A stretch of 64,000 nt of DNA from NCBI GenBank assembly GCA_027487905.1, contig JAIYCR010000016.1, forward strand, positions 1-64,000. The letters are read 5' to 3'. The DNA comes from Rubrivivax sp. GTDB lineage: Bacteria > Pseudomonadota > Gammaproteobacteria > Burkholderiales > Burkholderiaceae_C. The notes beneath the pieces are model-generated. The model was not told the origin of the DNA. It made no database searches and was given only the letters and a program-made list of their open reading frames with translations. Below, piece by piece: positions 45,701 through 53,921 of the stretch; position 1 is the stretch's first letter; each line of letters starts with the position of its first letter. The position numbers and the translations under genes are program-made.

Positions 45701-46433
45701 CCAGCAGCCAGCGCTCGCCGCGGGGGCCGGCCACGGCCTGGCGCGACGCCCGGAACCAGCGCTCGCGGCCCTGGGTGTCGATGACGCGGCGTTCGATGAG
45801 CGCCGGCACGTCACCCCGATCGGGCCGCACGCCCAGGCGCTGGCGCTGCTCCTGCATCGCCGGACGGTCTTCGGCGGGCACCCAGCGCATCGGGTCGGCG
45901 CCGATCACTTCCTCGCGGGTCCGCCCGAGGAAGCTCAGCAACGCGGCGTTGCAGTCGACGATGCGGAACTCGGCGTCCTGCAGCGACGCCGGAAAAGGCG
46001 ATTCACGCAAGGCCTCCAGCGGCCCCGCGCCCTCGCGGTCCGCCGCCGGGTGCGGCGCCGGCGACGCTGCGCTCCCGCGGCCGGGGCCGGCGGCTTCGTC
46101 GAGTACGGCGATGCGCAGCGCGGTCAGCCGCTCGTCCAGCGGTTGCCAGGCGAGCGACACCCGGCGCCGATCGGCCAGCGCCATGGCGGCGCGGCCCGCC
46201 GGGGCGCGCAGCGGCAGCCGCGCTGCAACCCAGTCCAGCACCTCCGAGCCGAGCACCGGTGCCCACTGCGCGAGGTGGCTGCCGGCCTCCAGTCCGAAGC
46301 GGCGCAGCGCCGAAGGGTTGGCGTGCGCGATGCGGCCGTCCCGGCCGAGCAGGACGACCGCATCGGACAGCTCGTCCAGCAAGCCCAGCAGCGGCTGCAG
46401 GGCCGGCGGGCTCGAAGCGGCAGCGGCGGGCAT
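42705..46433 (-). CDS. Multi-PAS sensor histidine kinase (HisKA_2 family)
   Basis: A 1242-residue soluble kinase without clear TM segments. About eight PAS/PAC repeats are visible (for example around VGMVLFDSSGLLVRTNPAF, AGIAYVRADVLVRCNPRF and VGIAFLRGDAVVRANEAL), followed by a HisKA_2 module with EVHHRIKNNLQGV and an HATPase with NELLTNAIKHS and SGLGLVRAL. HisKA_2 kinases commonly pair with ANTAR regulators, and the ANTAR gene overlaps this one by four bases. The many PAS domains suggest integration of several cytoplasmic signals such as redox, ligands or light. No Shine-Dalgarno is evident upstream of the ATG. Confidence 0.93.
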   Translation of the reverse strand: MPAAAASSPPALQPLLGLLDELSDAVVLLGRDGRIAHANPSALRRFGLEAGSHLAQWAPVLGSEVLDWVAARLPLRAPAGRAAMALADRRRVSLAWQPLDERLTALRIAVLDEAAGPGRGSAASPAPHPAADREGAGPLEALRESPFPASLQDAEFRIVDCNAALLSFLGRTREEVIGADPMRWVPAEDRPAMQEQRQRLGVRPDRGDVPALIERRVIDTQGRERWFRASRQAVAGPRGERWLLAIYQDCSAEHQARERAERSLRELDQWFDLATVGMVLFDSSGLLVRTNPAFEGLLGDTPVSLADAPQAIQRLLGWSALGMPAAIVAGGAWKGDAVVERPDGLRRALHAIVRAYPNLGGSPRYLAVVEDRSAEYERDLARSQIGALMDTAGVGLVTLQAGRDGRPFVGAEPTTGGASIAAGAGAAGGVNAGAGTAGDTGRGAALLQSIHRELVLPESLPDYERLQQALRRSQRTEVRYAIRHPQFGQRWLLTRVEPTELASGERRTSVVTLDITETQQAQIRSEQLLRELTTILEGTTAGIAYVRADVLVRCNPRFEAMLGLPGGRAVGSSLHELFGRYPQARRVAEETLQALTRDGVFETEIELPQGGRPADDANPRWVSLSVRRALEPSPVPEAIAVLTDITRLKAQQRDLEVLLRDRELMFSLSEVGIAFLRGDAVVRANEALSRISGYPVEALAGLPVERLFPDLEAFERMWSDEVDALAVTGRWTGERQLRRQDGRPLWVQVSKRLVVEGEPAAGVIASYVNVDDRHRAEEAVAMQAERTRAVLDSVLVGIVTVGPHGIEWMNRSARRMFAGDLADFIGMPIDTVATPDPDHPFRRTQAREEMPEGQAETFECQVKARDGREFWVVGNVVAIGRDSVDRQLTYALLDIERRRQAEARIVETQASLQRIIEAAPMSITLVNSDTLQVMQANQAAASAAQRPVAELIGRRPDEWLAEADAATQLRDLREAVAAAVPTQRETREQRGGVARIWETRYVPVGTAAEPSSQLLVVSTDVTEQRTAQEARFEAALAQREMLVKEVHHRIKNNLQGVAGLLEQIAKRKPEVADTIAEVVAQVQAIAQVYGLQVGVSGALRVDPVVRAITQSVERTFGRTIRFTVESDPTVEWVLPEAESIPIALTLNELLTNAIKHSAAGAGVTCHLRSDQDSVQVSIANTGQLPAGFQLERFPMGVSGLGLVRALLPRRSATLTLESAGGSVVARVQVRPPGVRRDNLAPS

Positions 46434-46490
46434 TGAGGCCTGACTCGGTATGCGGACCGGATGGCGAGTCGGAAACGGGCCGCGATCCGG

Positions 46491-47714
46491 TCAGCGGATG
46501 TCCGCGGCGGCGGCCAGCGCGCGCAGCAGCGCGCGGTTCACCTCGGACACGCTGAGCATCAGCGTGTCCGCCGACTGGCGGATGTCGAAGAGCGATTCCG
46601 ATTCGATGGCCTGCACCAGCGAGAGCACGGGCTGGAAGGGACCGGTGCCGTCGCGCAGGCAGTCGCGCACGCGGTCGGGCACCGGCAGGGTGTCCAGCAG
46701 TTCGGCGAAGGACTGCTGCAGCATGCGGTCGAGCAGCGAGAACACGCCGCAGATGAAGATCTCCGCGCGCATTTCCTCGTCGGCAGTGCCTGCGATGAGT
46801 TCCTCCATCAGCAGGCCTCGGCGGATGGCGCAGAACATCAGGGGCTTGAGCCGGGGGTCCTGGCTGGCGGTGGTCAGCAGCAGCGCCAGCCAGCGCTTGA
46901 GCCGCTTGTAGCCCAGCATCATGATGGCGTGGCGGAAGCTGCTGATCTCCACCCGCAGCCCGAAGCTGGGCGAGTTGATGAAGCGCATCAGCTTGAAGGC
47001 GAGCGACGCATCGCGCTTGAGCGTCTGTTCGATGCGCTCGATGGGGTCGGCAGCGTCCACCCGCTGCATCAGCTCGACGATCACCTGGATGTCGGCCGAG
47101 CGGGCCGCCGAGGACGCCCCGCCCGCAGCAGGCGGCGGCGCATCGTCGATGGGCCAGCCGAGCACGGCCGATGCACCACGGGCGAAGCTCGCCTCCATGT
47201 CGGCGATGCTGCGCACGCCCGACTGCACGACCTCGATGGAACGGGTGACGCCGGACGGCTTGAAGCCGGCGGCCTCGGCCAGGCGGCGGTCGGTGGCCTG
47301 GTCGACGATGGTGTAGCGGAAGCAGGGGATGAGCTCGCGCGCAAGCTCGGCCACCGGGCGACCCTTGATCAGCAGCGTGTTGCCCTTGCGGTGCAGCGCC
47401 TGGATGGCGGCCTGGGCCTCGGGCTGCTCGAGCATGAAGGCCGGCACCTCGACCATCAGGTTGGGCGAAGGGTCTGCGGCCAGCAGGTCCTGCAGCAGCG
47501 ATTCGCTCAGCACGTTGAGCGACACCCGGCCGCCATTGGCCGGCCACACGCCACCCACCGCATGCAGCAGCTGCGCGGCGTCGGGCTGCGCATCGGGGCG
47601 CAGGGGCGAGACGGTCAGCCGGGTGGCGGTGACCTCGCGGCGCGCGTCGATGAAGGGGGAATAGCTCAGGGCCACCTGGCCCAGGATCGCGGTGTCGAGC
47701 ATGTCGGGTTTCAC
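46491..47714 (-). CDS. HDOD-domain signalling protein with degenerate EAL-like N-terminus
   Basis: A 407-residue protein of the YuxH class. The N-terminal half resembles a degenerate EAL fold (VSLNVLSESLLQDLL, LMVEVPAFMLEQPEA) that lacks the catalytic EAL and DDFG motifs, so it is not expected to hydrolyse c-di-GMP. The C-terminal half is an HDOD domain (IERIEQTLKRDASLAFKLMRFINSP, SFRHAIMMLGYKRLKRW). HDOD proteins often act downstream of c-di-GMP or in motility and stress signalling. It lies 69 bp after flgL on the same strand and 57 bp before the multi-PAS kinase. RBS AGGAAGTG precedes the ATG. Confidence 0.88.
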   Translation of the reverse strand: MKPDMLDTAILGQVALSYSPFIDARREVTATRLTVSPLRPDAQPDAAQLLHAVGGVWPANGGRVSLNVLSESLLQDLLAADPSPNLMVEVPAFMLEQPEAQAAIQALHRKGNTLLIKGRPVAELARELIPCFRYTIVDQATDRRLAEAAGFKPSGVTRSIEVVQSGVRSIADMEASFARGASAVLGWPIDDAPPPAAGGASSAARSADIQVIVELMQRVDAADPIERIEQTLKRDASLAFKLMRFINSPSFGLRVEISSFRHAIMMLGYKRLKRWLALLLTTASQDPRLKPLMFCAIRRGLLMEELIAGTADEEMRAEIFICGVFSLLDRMLQQSFAELLDTLPVPDRVRDCLRDGTGPFQPVLSLVQAIESESLFDIRQSADTLMLSVSEVNRALLRALAAAADIR

Positions 47715-47783
47715 TTCCTCGGTGGCGCGCCGGCCGCTTGCCCGGCAGCAGCCCGCGACCGAAGCACCGACCGGCGCGGGCCT

Positions 47784-48695
47784 TCAGCCGCCGAGGTACT
47801 GGAAGAGGGTCATCCGCTGCACCATGGCGTACGACTTCAAGGCGGCATCGTAGCCCGCCTGACGGTTCTGGAAATCGCTGATCGCCTGCGTGAGGTCCAG
47901 ATCCGTGGCAACTGACCGTTCGGTCTCGCTGTTCACGCGCGCCTCGGCCACCCGGCCGTCGATGGAGTCGAGCCGGGTGAGCACGCCGCCCACCTGTGCC
48001 CGCACCGACTGCAGCCGGTCCAGCGAGGCGTCCAGGCCGGCCAGCCGCTGCACGTTGCTCGCGGCGATGTCCGCCGAGGTTCGCCCGGGCGTGTTCAGGT
48101 CGTTGATGGCCTGGTCCAGGGTGTCGAAGACGCTGCCCGCGCCGGTGGCCCGCATCCAGGTGTAGTCGCCGTCCACGGCGATGGGCAGGCCCTCGCCGGT
48201 GGACACCTGCGCCGCTCCGCGCACCCCTTCGAAGCGCACCCCGGTGGGGCTGTCCACGAAGGGCTCGCGGGCCGAGCCCTGACCGCCGAAGAGGTAGCCG
48301 CCCGAGCCGTCGCCGCGGTTGGCCGCGGCCAGCAGCTGGTCGCGCAGGCCCTTGAGTTCGATGGCCACCGCCTCCCGTTCGCTGTCGGTGAAGGTGCCGT
48401 TGCCGGCCGCGACCATCAGCTCGCGGGCGCGCTGCAGGTCGTTGGACGCATCGCCCAGCGCGCTCTCGGTGAGCTGCATGGCGTTGCGGCTGGCCGACAC
48501 GGCGCGTGCCGTGGCGTCCAGCCGGGCCAGCGAGGCCAGCGCCCGTTCGCCGCGGGCGGCGTCGGTCGGGTCGTCGCTGCCGCGCAGCACCCGCTTGCCG
48601 CTGGTCAGCCGGACCTGGGCATCGGACAGCTCCGTCTGCCGACGCTGAAGGGTGTCGATGGCGCCGTCGAAGGCGTTGGCAGTGGCGATGCGCAT
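47784..48695 (-). CDS. flgL: Flagellar hook-filament junction protein FlgL
   Basis: A 303-residue flagellin-like protein. The N-terminal RIATANAFDGAIDTLQRRQTELSDAQVRLTSGKR-type helix (seen in pieces) and the C-terminal helical DLDLTQAISDFQNRQAGYDAAL segment match FlgL. It forms the outer of the two junction rings between hook and filament. It follows flgK by 58 bp and is the last gene of the flagellar run before the HDOD gene. Confidence 0.95.
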   Translation of the reverse strand: MRIATANAFDGAIDTLQRRQTELSDAQVRLTSGKRVLRGSDDPTDAARGERALASLARLDATARAVSASRNAMQLTESALGDASNDLQRARELMVAAGNGTFTDSEREAVAIELKGLRDQLLAAANRGDGSGGYLFGGQGSAREPFVDSPTGVRFEGVRGAAQVSTGEGLPIAVDGDYTWMRATGAGSVFDTLDQAINDLNTPGRTSADIAASNVQRLAGLDASLDRLQSVRAQVGGVLTRLDSIDGRVAEARVNSETERSVATDLDLTQAISDFQNRQAGYDAALKSYAMVQRMTLFQYLGG

Positions 48696-48753
48696 GGTGG
48701 AGTGGGGTTGTCAGTGGCGGTGGGGCGGTGGGTGGAGGACGGCCGGTGGTGCG

Positions 48754-50781
48754 TCAGTTGGCGGTCGTGCGCAGCAGCATGTCCATCACCGACTGCGCCA
48801 CCTGCAGCACCTTGGCCGCGGCCTGGTAGCTCTGCTGGTACTGCATCAGCCGGGCCGCCTCTTCGTCCAGGTTCACGCCGGTTCGGGCCTGCAGGTCGGT
48901 CATCGCCCGGTTGGCCACCGCCCCCGAGGTCTCGGCGGCGATGCGGCCGGTCTGCACCCGCAGGCCGATGTCGCCGATGCTGCGGGCCCAGGCGTCGGTG
49001 ATGGTGGCGCCGGACAGCACGCCGCCGCCCACCGCCGGGTCGCGCCCCACCATGCGCTCCTCGCGCAGCGCGAGCAGCGCCTCGGCATTGCCGTTGTTCG
49101 GGCCGGCCACCACGGTGGGCGAGACGGTCACCGTGTCGCCGCTGCGGGGCACGCCGGTCAGGCGCAGCTCCCACTGCGAGCGCTGGCTCAGGCCCCACGG
49201 GGCACTGGCAATGGGGCTGCCGGCCGACCACGAGCCGGTGCCGGTGGCGGTGGTGGCGCCGCCGGCATCGAGCTGTTCCCAGGTGAAGGCCATCGTGCCG
49301 TCCGGGTTGGTCGCGCCGAAGGTGATGCGCGCGCCCATCGGCGGCAGTGCGTTGTCCACCGCGGTGGGCCGCAGCGCTGCCGGGGTGGCCGTGCCGGTGT
49401 TGCCGATGCCCAGCGTGGCCGTCACCGGCGAGGCCGCGGCGATGCCGCGCGGGTCGGACATCTCGCTGCGCATCTCGCGTGCGGCCGAGGCCAGCGGCTG
49501 CAGCCGGAAGCGGTCGTTGGCCAGCGGCGTGGGGCCGACGATGTCGATGCGCAGCCCGTCCACCACCTGCCCGCTCACCACGGTGGTGGCCTGGCCATCG
49601 GAAAGCCTCGTCAGCTGGTACTGGCCGGCCACCCCCGATGGCGAGGTGCGCAGCTCGTACTCGTCGGCCCGCGCCCGGGTCGCGTCGACCACCGTGAGCT
49701 GCACCGACGAGCGCCGCACGCCCCCCGCATCCAGGTAGGAGGCGATGGGAACGCCCGCAGCATCCACCGCGTTGTTCGTCGAAGGCCGCACCTCGGCAGC
49801 CCCCACGCTGAGCAGGGGCTGGCCGGCATTGAGCGTCAGGTCCAGGCCCAGCGCCTGCTGCGCATTCAGGCGGGCGCTCAGGGCGGCGGCCATCTGGCCC
49901 AGCTGGGACCGGGCGGCCACGAGGTCGTCGTTCTGGAACCGCACCAGCCCGCCGATGGCGCCGCCGGTGAGCAGGTCGTCGGGCAGCACGCGGTCGCCGT
50001 TCGGGTCGGACAGCGTGACGCTGGTGCGCGAGGGATCGAACTCGTTGGGCGCGGTGGACAGCCGGCTTGATTCAGCGCCCAGCACCAGGATCTGGCCGCC
50101 GCCGATGAACAGGTTCATCGCACCGTCCTCGGAGGTGACGGTGGTGATGCCCACCAGAGAGGCGATCTCGCGGACCAGCTCGTCGCGCTGGTCGAGCAGG
50201 TCGTTCATCGTGTGACCCAGGCCTTGGTTGGCGGTCAGGGTCTTGTTGATGTCGGCCACCCGCGCGGCCAGCTCGGTCACCTGGCGGGTGGAGGTGCGAA
50301 GGTCCTCGCTCAGCCCGGCCTGCAGCGTCTCCACATCCTCGCCGGCGGTGCGGAAGGCGGTGGCCACGTCGTTCAGCCGGCTGAGCACCACCTGGCGGGC
50401 CGACACGTCCTGTGGCCGGGTGGCCACGTCGGCGAAGGCGTTGAGCAGCTGACCGGCCTTGTAGCCCACGCCCGCCTCGCCCGTCTGGAACACGCCTTCC
50501 AGGCGCCTGAGCTGGTCGGCCCGCGCCCGGTCTGCCTCGGAAAGCGACTGCGACAGCACCGCCTCGCGGGCGAGGAAGCTGCTCTGGGCGCGGGTGACGC
50601 TGGCCACGTCGACGCCGCGGCCGAAGAAGCCGGCGCCGGTGAAGTTGCCGCCCGAGGTCTCCAGTTCCACCTGCTGCCGCGAATAGCCCTTGGTGCTGGC
50701 GTTGGAGATGTTGTGGCCCGTGGTCTGCAGCGCCGCGTAGCTGGCGCCCATGGCCTTGGTGCCGATGGTGAAGAGGCTCAT
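48754..50781 (-). CDS. flgK: Flagellar hook-associated protein FlgK
   Basis: A 675-residue FlgK. The N-terminus (YAALQTTGHNISNASTKGYS) and C-terminus (NLDEEAARLMQYQQSYQAAAK) form the paired helices that polymerise in the hook-filament junction; the long middle is variable surface domain. It forms the inner junction ring (HAP1). Longer than the E. coli protein (about 547), the excess being in the variable centre, as commonly seen in Burkholderiales. It lies 33 bp after flgJ. Confidence 0.95.
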   Translation of the reverse strand: MSLFTIGTKAMGASYAALQTTGHNISNASTKGYSRQQVELETSGGNFTGAGFFGRGVDVASVTRAQSSFLAREAVLSQSLSEADRARADQLRRLEGVFQTGEAGVGYKAGQLLNAFADVATRPQDVSARQVVLSRLNDVATAFRTAGEDVETLQAGLSEDLRTSTRQVTELAARVADINKTLTANQGLGHTMNDLLDQRDELVREIASLVGITTVTSEDGAMNLFIGGGQILVLGAESSRLSTAPNEFDPSRTSVTLSDPNGDRVLPDDLLTGGAIGGLVRFQNDDLVAARSQLGQMAAALSARLNAQQALGLDLTLNAGQPLLSVGAAEVRPSTNNAVDAAGVPIASYLDAGGVRRSSVQLTVVDATRARADEYELRTSPSGVAGQYQLTRLSDGQATTVVSGQVVDGLRIDIVGPTPLANDRFRLQPLASAAREMRSEMSDPRGIAAASPVTATLGIGNTGTATPAALRPTAVDNALPPMGARITFGATNPDGTMAFTWEQLDAGGATTATGTGSWSAGSPIASAPWGLSQRSQWELRLTGVPRSGDTVTVSPTVVAGPNNGNAEALLALREERMVGRDPAVGGGVLSGATITDAWARSIGDIGLRVQTGRIAAETSGAVANRAMTDLQARTGVNLDEEAARLMQYQQSYQAAAKVLQVAQSVMDMLLRTTAN

Positions 50782-50814
50782 GCTGGCGGTCCGTCAGGGG
50801 GTGGCTTGCGGGTC

Positions 50815-51864
50815 TCAGCCCAGGGAGCGCTGCACGCGCAGCGTGGTGTTGATCACCCGGCTGAGCTTGTCGGCATAGGCCGGGTCGGTGGCATAGCCCG
50901 CGCGCTGCAGGCCGCCGGCGAACTCCTGCACCGTGGCGCCGTCGGTGGCCAGGTCGCGCATCAGGCCGCTGTAGCGGGGGCTGGTCTGCAGCAGCCGTGC
51001 GTAGTCGCGGAAGGAGGCTTCCGGGGTTTCGTAGGCACGGAAGCGCTGCGTCATCTTGCGCGGCTCGCCGTCCACGTACTCGGTGGTGACGATCTCGGCC
51101 ACCGGCCCGGTCCAGCCGGCGCCTGCCTTGATGCCGAAGAGGTTGTTCGAACTGCGGCCGTCGCTCAGCAGGATCTCCTTGCGGCCCCAGCCGGTCTCAT
51201 GGGCCGCCTGGCCGATCATGAATTCAGCGGGAATGCCGCTTTCGGCGGCCACCTGGCGCGCGGCGGCGCCGTGCTGCTGGAGGAACTGCACCGCATGGGG
51301 CGCGCGACGGGCCGCGACCGCGGCTTGCGCAGCATCGATGCCGGCTGCATCGACCGGCACGGGCGCGCTGCCGGAAATGGCACGCGGGGCCGCTTCGCCG
51401 GGCACGGCCGGCATCGCCGCCGCGGCGCGCTGCATCAGGCCGGGGGCAGGCCGAAGCCCGTCCTGCCCGTCCAGCCCGGCCGCGGCCGGCCCCTCGCCTT
51501 CGCCACCCGCGCCCATCGATCGCAGCAGCTGGCGCGAGATGGCCTGGCTCAGACCACCGGGCAGGCCGGTCATCTTGAGTGCGAACTGGCTGTCCAGCAT
51601 CTCGGTGCCCATCTGGGTGCCGGCGTTGTCCAGCATGCCGCTTTGCATCGTGGCCTGGCGCATGCTCTTCATCAGTTCCTGCATGAACAGGGCCTCGAAC
51701 TGACGCGCCGCCTGCTCCACCGCCGCCTTCGGGTCGCGGCCCGCCTGGCTGCGCAGGTTCTGCAGTGCGGTGGGGTCGGTGGCCGAGGGCGCGTTGCCCA
51801 GGCGCACGCCACCCGACGGGACGAGCGAACCCAGGTGCAGCGGCGAGGTCGAGGCAAGCGGCAT
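50815..51864 (-). CDS. flgJ: Flagellar rod-cap/peptidoglycan hydrolase FlgJ
   Basis: A 349-residue two-domain FlgJ. N-terminal rod-cap domain (QFEALFMQELMKSMRQA, about residues 48-110), a proline- and alanine-rich linker, and a C-terminal glucosaminidase domain of the GH73 type with catalytic Glu in AAHETGWGRKE. It opens peptidoglycan for the rod in the periplasm. It starts 2 bp after flgI on the same strand, and flgK follows, giving the conserved flgI-flgJ-flgK order. Confidence 0.95.
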   Translation of the reverse strand: MPLASTSPLHLGSLVPSGGVRLGNAPSATDPTALQNLRSQAGRDPKAAVEQAARQFEALFMQELMKSMRQATMQSGMLDNAGTQMGTEMLDSQFALKMTGLPGGLSQAISRQLLRSMGAGGEGEGPAAAGLDGQDGLRPAPGLMQRAAAAMPAVPGEAAPRAISGSAPVPVDAAGIDAAQAAVAARRAPHAVQFLQQHGAAARQVAAESGIPAEFMIGQAAHETGWGRKEILLSDGRSSNNLFGIKAGAGWTGPVAEIVTTEYVDGEPRKMTQRFRAYETPEASFRDYARLLQTSPRYSGLMRDLATDGATVQEFAGGLQRAGYATDPAYADKLSRVINTTLRVQRSLG

Positions 51865-51866
51865 GG

Positions 51867-53171
51867 TCAGATCACCTCGAGCTCCGCATTGAGCGCACCG
51901 GCGGCCTTCATGGCCTGCAGGATGGCCAGCAGGTCCTGCGGCGTGGCGCCCAGGGCGTTCAAGGCCTTGACCACGTCGGCCAGCTGCGTGCCCGCCGGCA
52001 TCTGCACGATCGCGCCGCCCTGCTGCGAGATGGAGATGTCGGTCTTCTCGCCGGACACGGTCTGGCCGGCCGACAGCGGGTTGGGCTGGCTGACCACCGG
52101 CGTGGAGCTGATGGTCACCGACAGGCTGCCGTGGGCCACCGCGCAGGCAGCCAGCGTCACCGACTGGTTCATCACCACCGAGCCGGTGCGTGCATTGATG
52201 ACCACACGCGCGGCCGGAGCGGCCAGCGTGAGCGGCAGGTTCTCCAGGTCGGCGAGGAAGGCCACGCGAAGGTCCGGGTCGGTGGGCATGCGCACGCGCA
52301 CCGCCCGACCGTCCAGCGCCTGGGCGGTGCCCTCGCCCTTGCTCACGTTGATGACCCGGGCCACCTCGCGCGCGGTGGCGAAGTCCGATGAGCGCAGGTC
52401 CAGCTGCGCGAAGTCGCCGCGGGTGAAGGGCATGGGCACGCCGCGCTCGACCGTGGCGCCTTCAGGCACCCGGCCGGCGCTCAGGTGGTTGATCTGCACC
52501 TTGGAGCCGCCCTGCGACGCACCGGCGCCGCCCACCACCAGGCTGCCCTGGGCCATCGCGTAGATCTGGCCGTCCACGCCCTTGAGCGGGGTGGCGATCA
52601 GCATGCCCCCGCGCAGGCTCTTGGCATTGCCCACCGAGGACACGTTCACGTCCACCACCTGCCCCGGCTGGGCAAAGGGCGGCAGGGTGGCGGTGACCAT
52701 CACCGCCGCGACGTTGCGCAGCTGCATCGCGGTGCCGGGCGGCACCGTCACGCCCATCTGCTGCAGCATCGCGTTCAGGCTCTGGGCGGTGAAAGGTGCG
52801 GACGTGGTCTGGTCACCGGTTCCGTCCAGGCCCACCACCAGGCCATAGCCCACCAACTGGTTGGGCCGCACGCCCGCCACACCGGCCACTTCCTTGATGC
52901 GGCGCTGCCCGCCCGTGGGTGCTGCCATCGAGGCAACGGCCGCCGCAGCCGCTGCGCTGCCGCCCGTGGCGCTGCCCTTGGAGCCGGTCGCCGCTGCGGC
53001 GCTCGCCGGGGCCGGCCACCACAGCGCGGCCGAGGCCAGCAGCGCCGCGCCGGCGAGCAGTCGCACCAGGTGGCGTTCGAGCCAGCGCTCCAGCCCGCCT
53101 GTGCCGCGCACGTCGGGCAGCGGGGCCTCAGAGAGCTCGTCCAGCAGCAGGTCGTCGGGGTGGGCAGTCAT
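51867..53171 (-). CDS. flgI: Flagellar P-ring protein FlgI, with a long N-terminal extension
   Basis: A FlgI of 434 residues from the ATG at 53171 (MTAHPDDLLL); another in-frame ATG nine codons earlier exists. The conserved P-ring core begins near residue 87 (RIKEVAGVAGVRPNQLVGYGLVVGLDGTGDQT in pieces) and ends NAELEVI. Before it lie about 36 charged residues, a hydrophobic signal-like segment (LLAGAALLASAALWWPAPASA) and an Ala/Ser/Gly linker. Usual FlgI proteins start directly with a signal peptide, so a GTG within HLVRLL (coding the residue before RLLAG) is a possible true start. It forms the periplasmic P ring around the rod. Confidence 0.92.
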   Translation of the reverse strand: MTAHPDDLLLDELSEAPLPDVRGTGGLERWLERHLVRLLAGAALLASAALWWPAPASAAAATGSKGSATGGSAAAAAAVASMAAPTGGQRRIKEVAGVAGVRPNQLVGYGLVVGLDGTGDQTTSAPFTAQSLNAMLQQMGVTVPPGTAMQLRNVAAVMVTATLPPFAQPGQVVDVNVSSVGNAKSLRGGMLIATPLKGVDGQIYAMAQGSLVVGGAGASQGGSKVQINHLSAGRVPEGATVERGVPMPFTRGDFAQLDLRSSDFATAREVARVINVSKGEGTAQALDGRAVRVRMPTDPDLRVAFLADLENLPLTLAAPAARVVINARTGSVVMNQSVTLAACAVAHGSLSVTISSTPVVSQPNPLSAGQTVSGEKTDISISQQGGAIVQMPAGTQLADVVKALNALGATPQDLLAILQAMKAAGALNAELEVI

Positions 53172-53210
53172 GGCAGGCAGTCGGGAAGATGCCTGCAATC
53201 TTGAGCGCCC

Positions 53211-53921
53211 TCAGATCGGCATAAGGTTCAAGAAGAAGCGCGACAGCCAGCCAATTCGCTGGGCTTCGGCCTGGGCGCCACGGCCCCGGTGCTCGACGCG
53301 CACGTTGGCGATCGAGGCCGAGGGCACCGAGTTGCCCGGGACGATGGCACGCGGGTCCACCTGGCCCGAGAAACGCAGCACGTCCACGCTGGCATTCACG
53401 CCGATCTGCTTCTCGCCGGCGATGATCAGGTGGCCGTTGGGCAGCACCTCGATGACGGTGGCGGTGATGGTGCCGCTGAAGTCGTTGCTGTTCTGCGTGC
53501 TGCCGCTGCCGTTGAACTTGTTGTCCGAAGTGCCCGCGGCGCTGGCCCGGTTGAAGGAGTTGGGCGACAGGAAGGGCAGCGCGGTGATGCCCGCGCTGAT
53601 CTCGCCCTTGCGGTCGATGGAGCTCTTGCTGCTCTGCGTGGCCGCGATCTTCTCGACGATCTGCACCGTGATGGTGTCGCCCACCAGCCGGGCGCGGTGA
53701 TCCTCGAACAGCGGCCGGTAGCTCACCGCCTGGAAGATGGAGCCGTTGGCCTGGGGCTGCACGTCGGCCACGGGCGGCCGCATGGAGGTGGGCGTGACGA
53801 GCTCGACCTTGGGGGTCTTGTTCAGCGTCTCGCAGGCCGACAGGGCCAGCGCCGCCAGGCACAGGCCGAGGACCACGGGCGTGCGCGTCAGGCGCGCGGC
53901 GGGATCGAGCGCGGGCTTCAT
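53211..53921 (-). CDS. flgH: Flagellar L-ring lipoprotein FlgH
   Basis: A 236-residue lipoprotein. A signal peptide ends in lipobox LSAC (Cys30); the core has GSIFQAVSYRPLFEDHRA and VGDTITVQIVE motifs and ends FLNLMPI. It forms the outer-membrane L ring. The ATG at 53921 shares a base with the flgG stop (TGATG), supporting this start over the longer frame. It precedes flgI by 39 bp. Confidence 0.95.
   Translation of the reverse strand: MKPALDPAARLTRTPVVLGLCLAALALSACETLNKTPKVELVTPTSMRPPVADVQPQANGSIFQAVSYRPLFEDHRARLVGDTITVQIVEKIAATQSSKSSIDRKGEISAGITALPFLSPNSFNRASAAGTSDNKFNGSGSTQNSNDFSGTITATVIEVLPNGHLIIAGEKQIGVNASVDVLRFSGQVDPRAIVPGNSVPSASIANVRVEHRGRGAQAEAQRIGWLSRFFLNLMPI

Noticed and set aside
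42885-46436. 1183-codon open frame on the plus strand opposite the multi-PAS kinase
   Set aside because: It is antisense to a gene with clear domains throughout, has a biased His/Ala/Gly-rich composition, and no homology signature. Long antisense frames are expected in GC-rich DNA.
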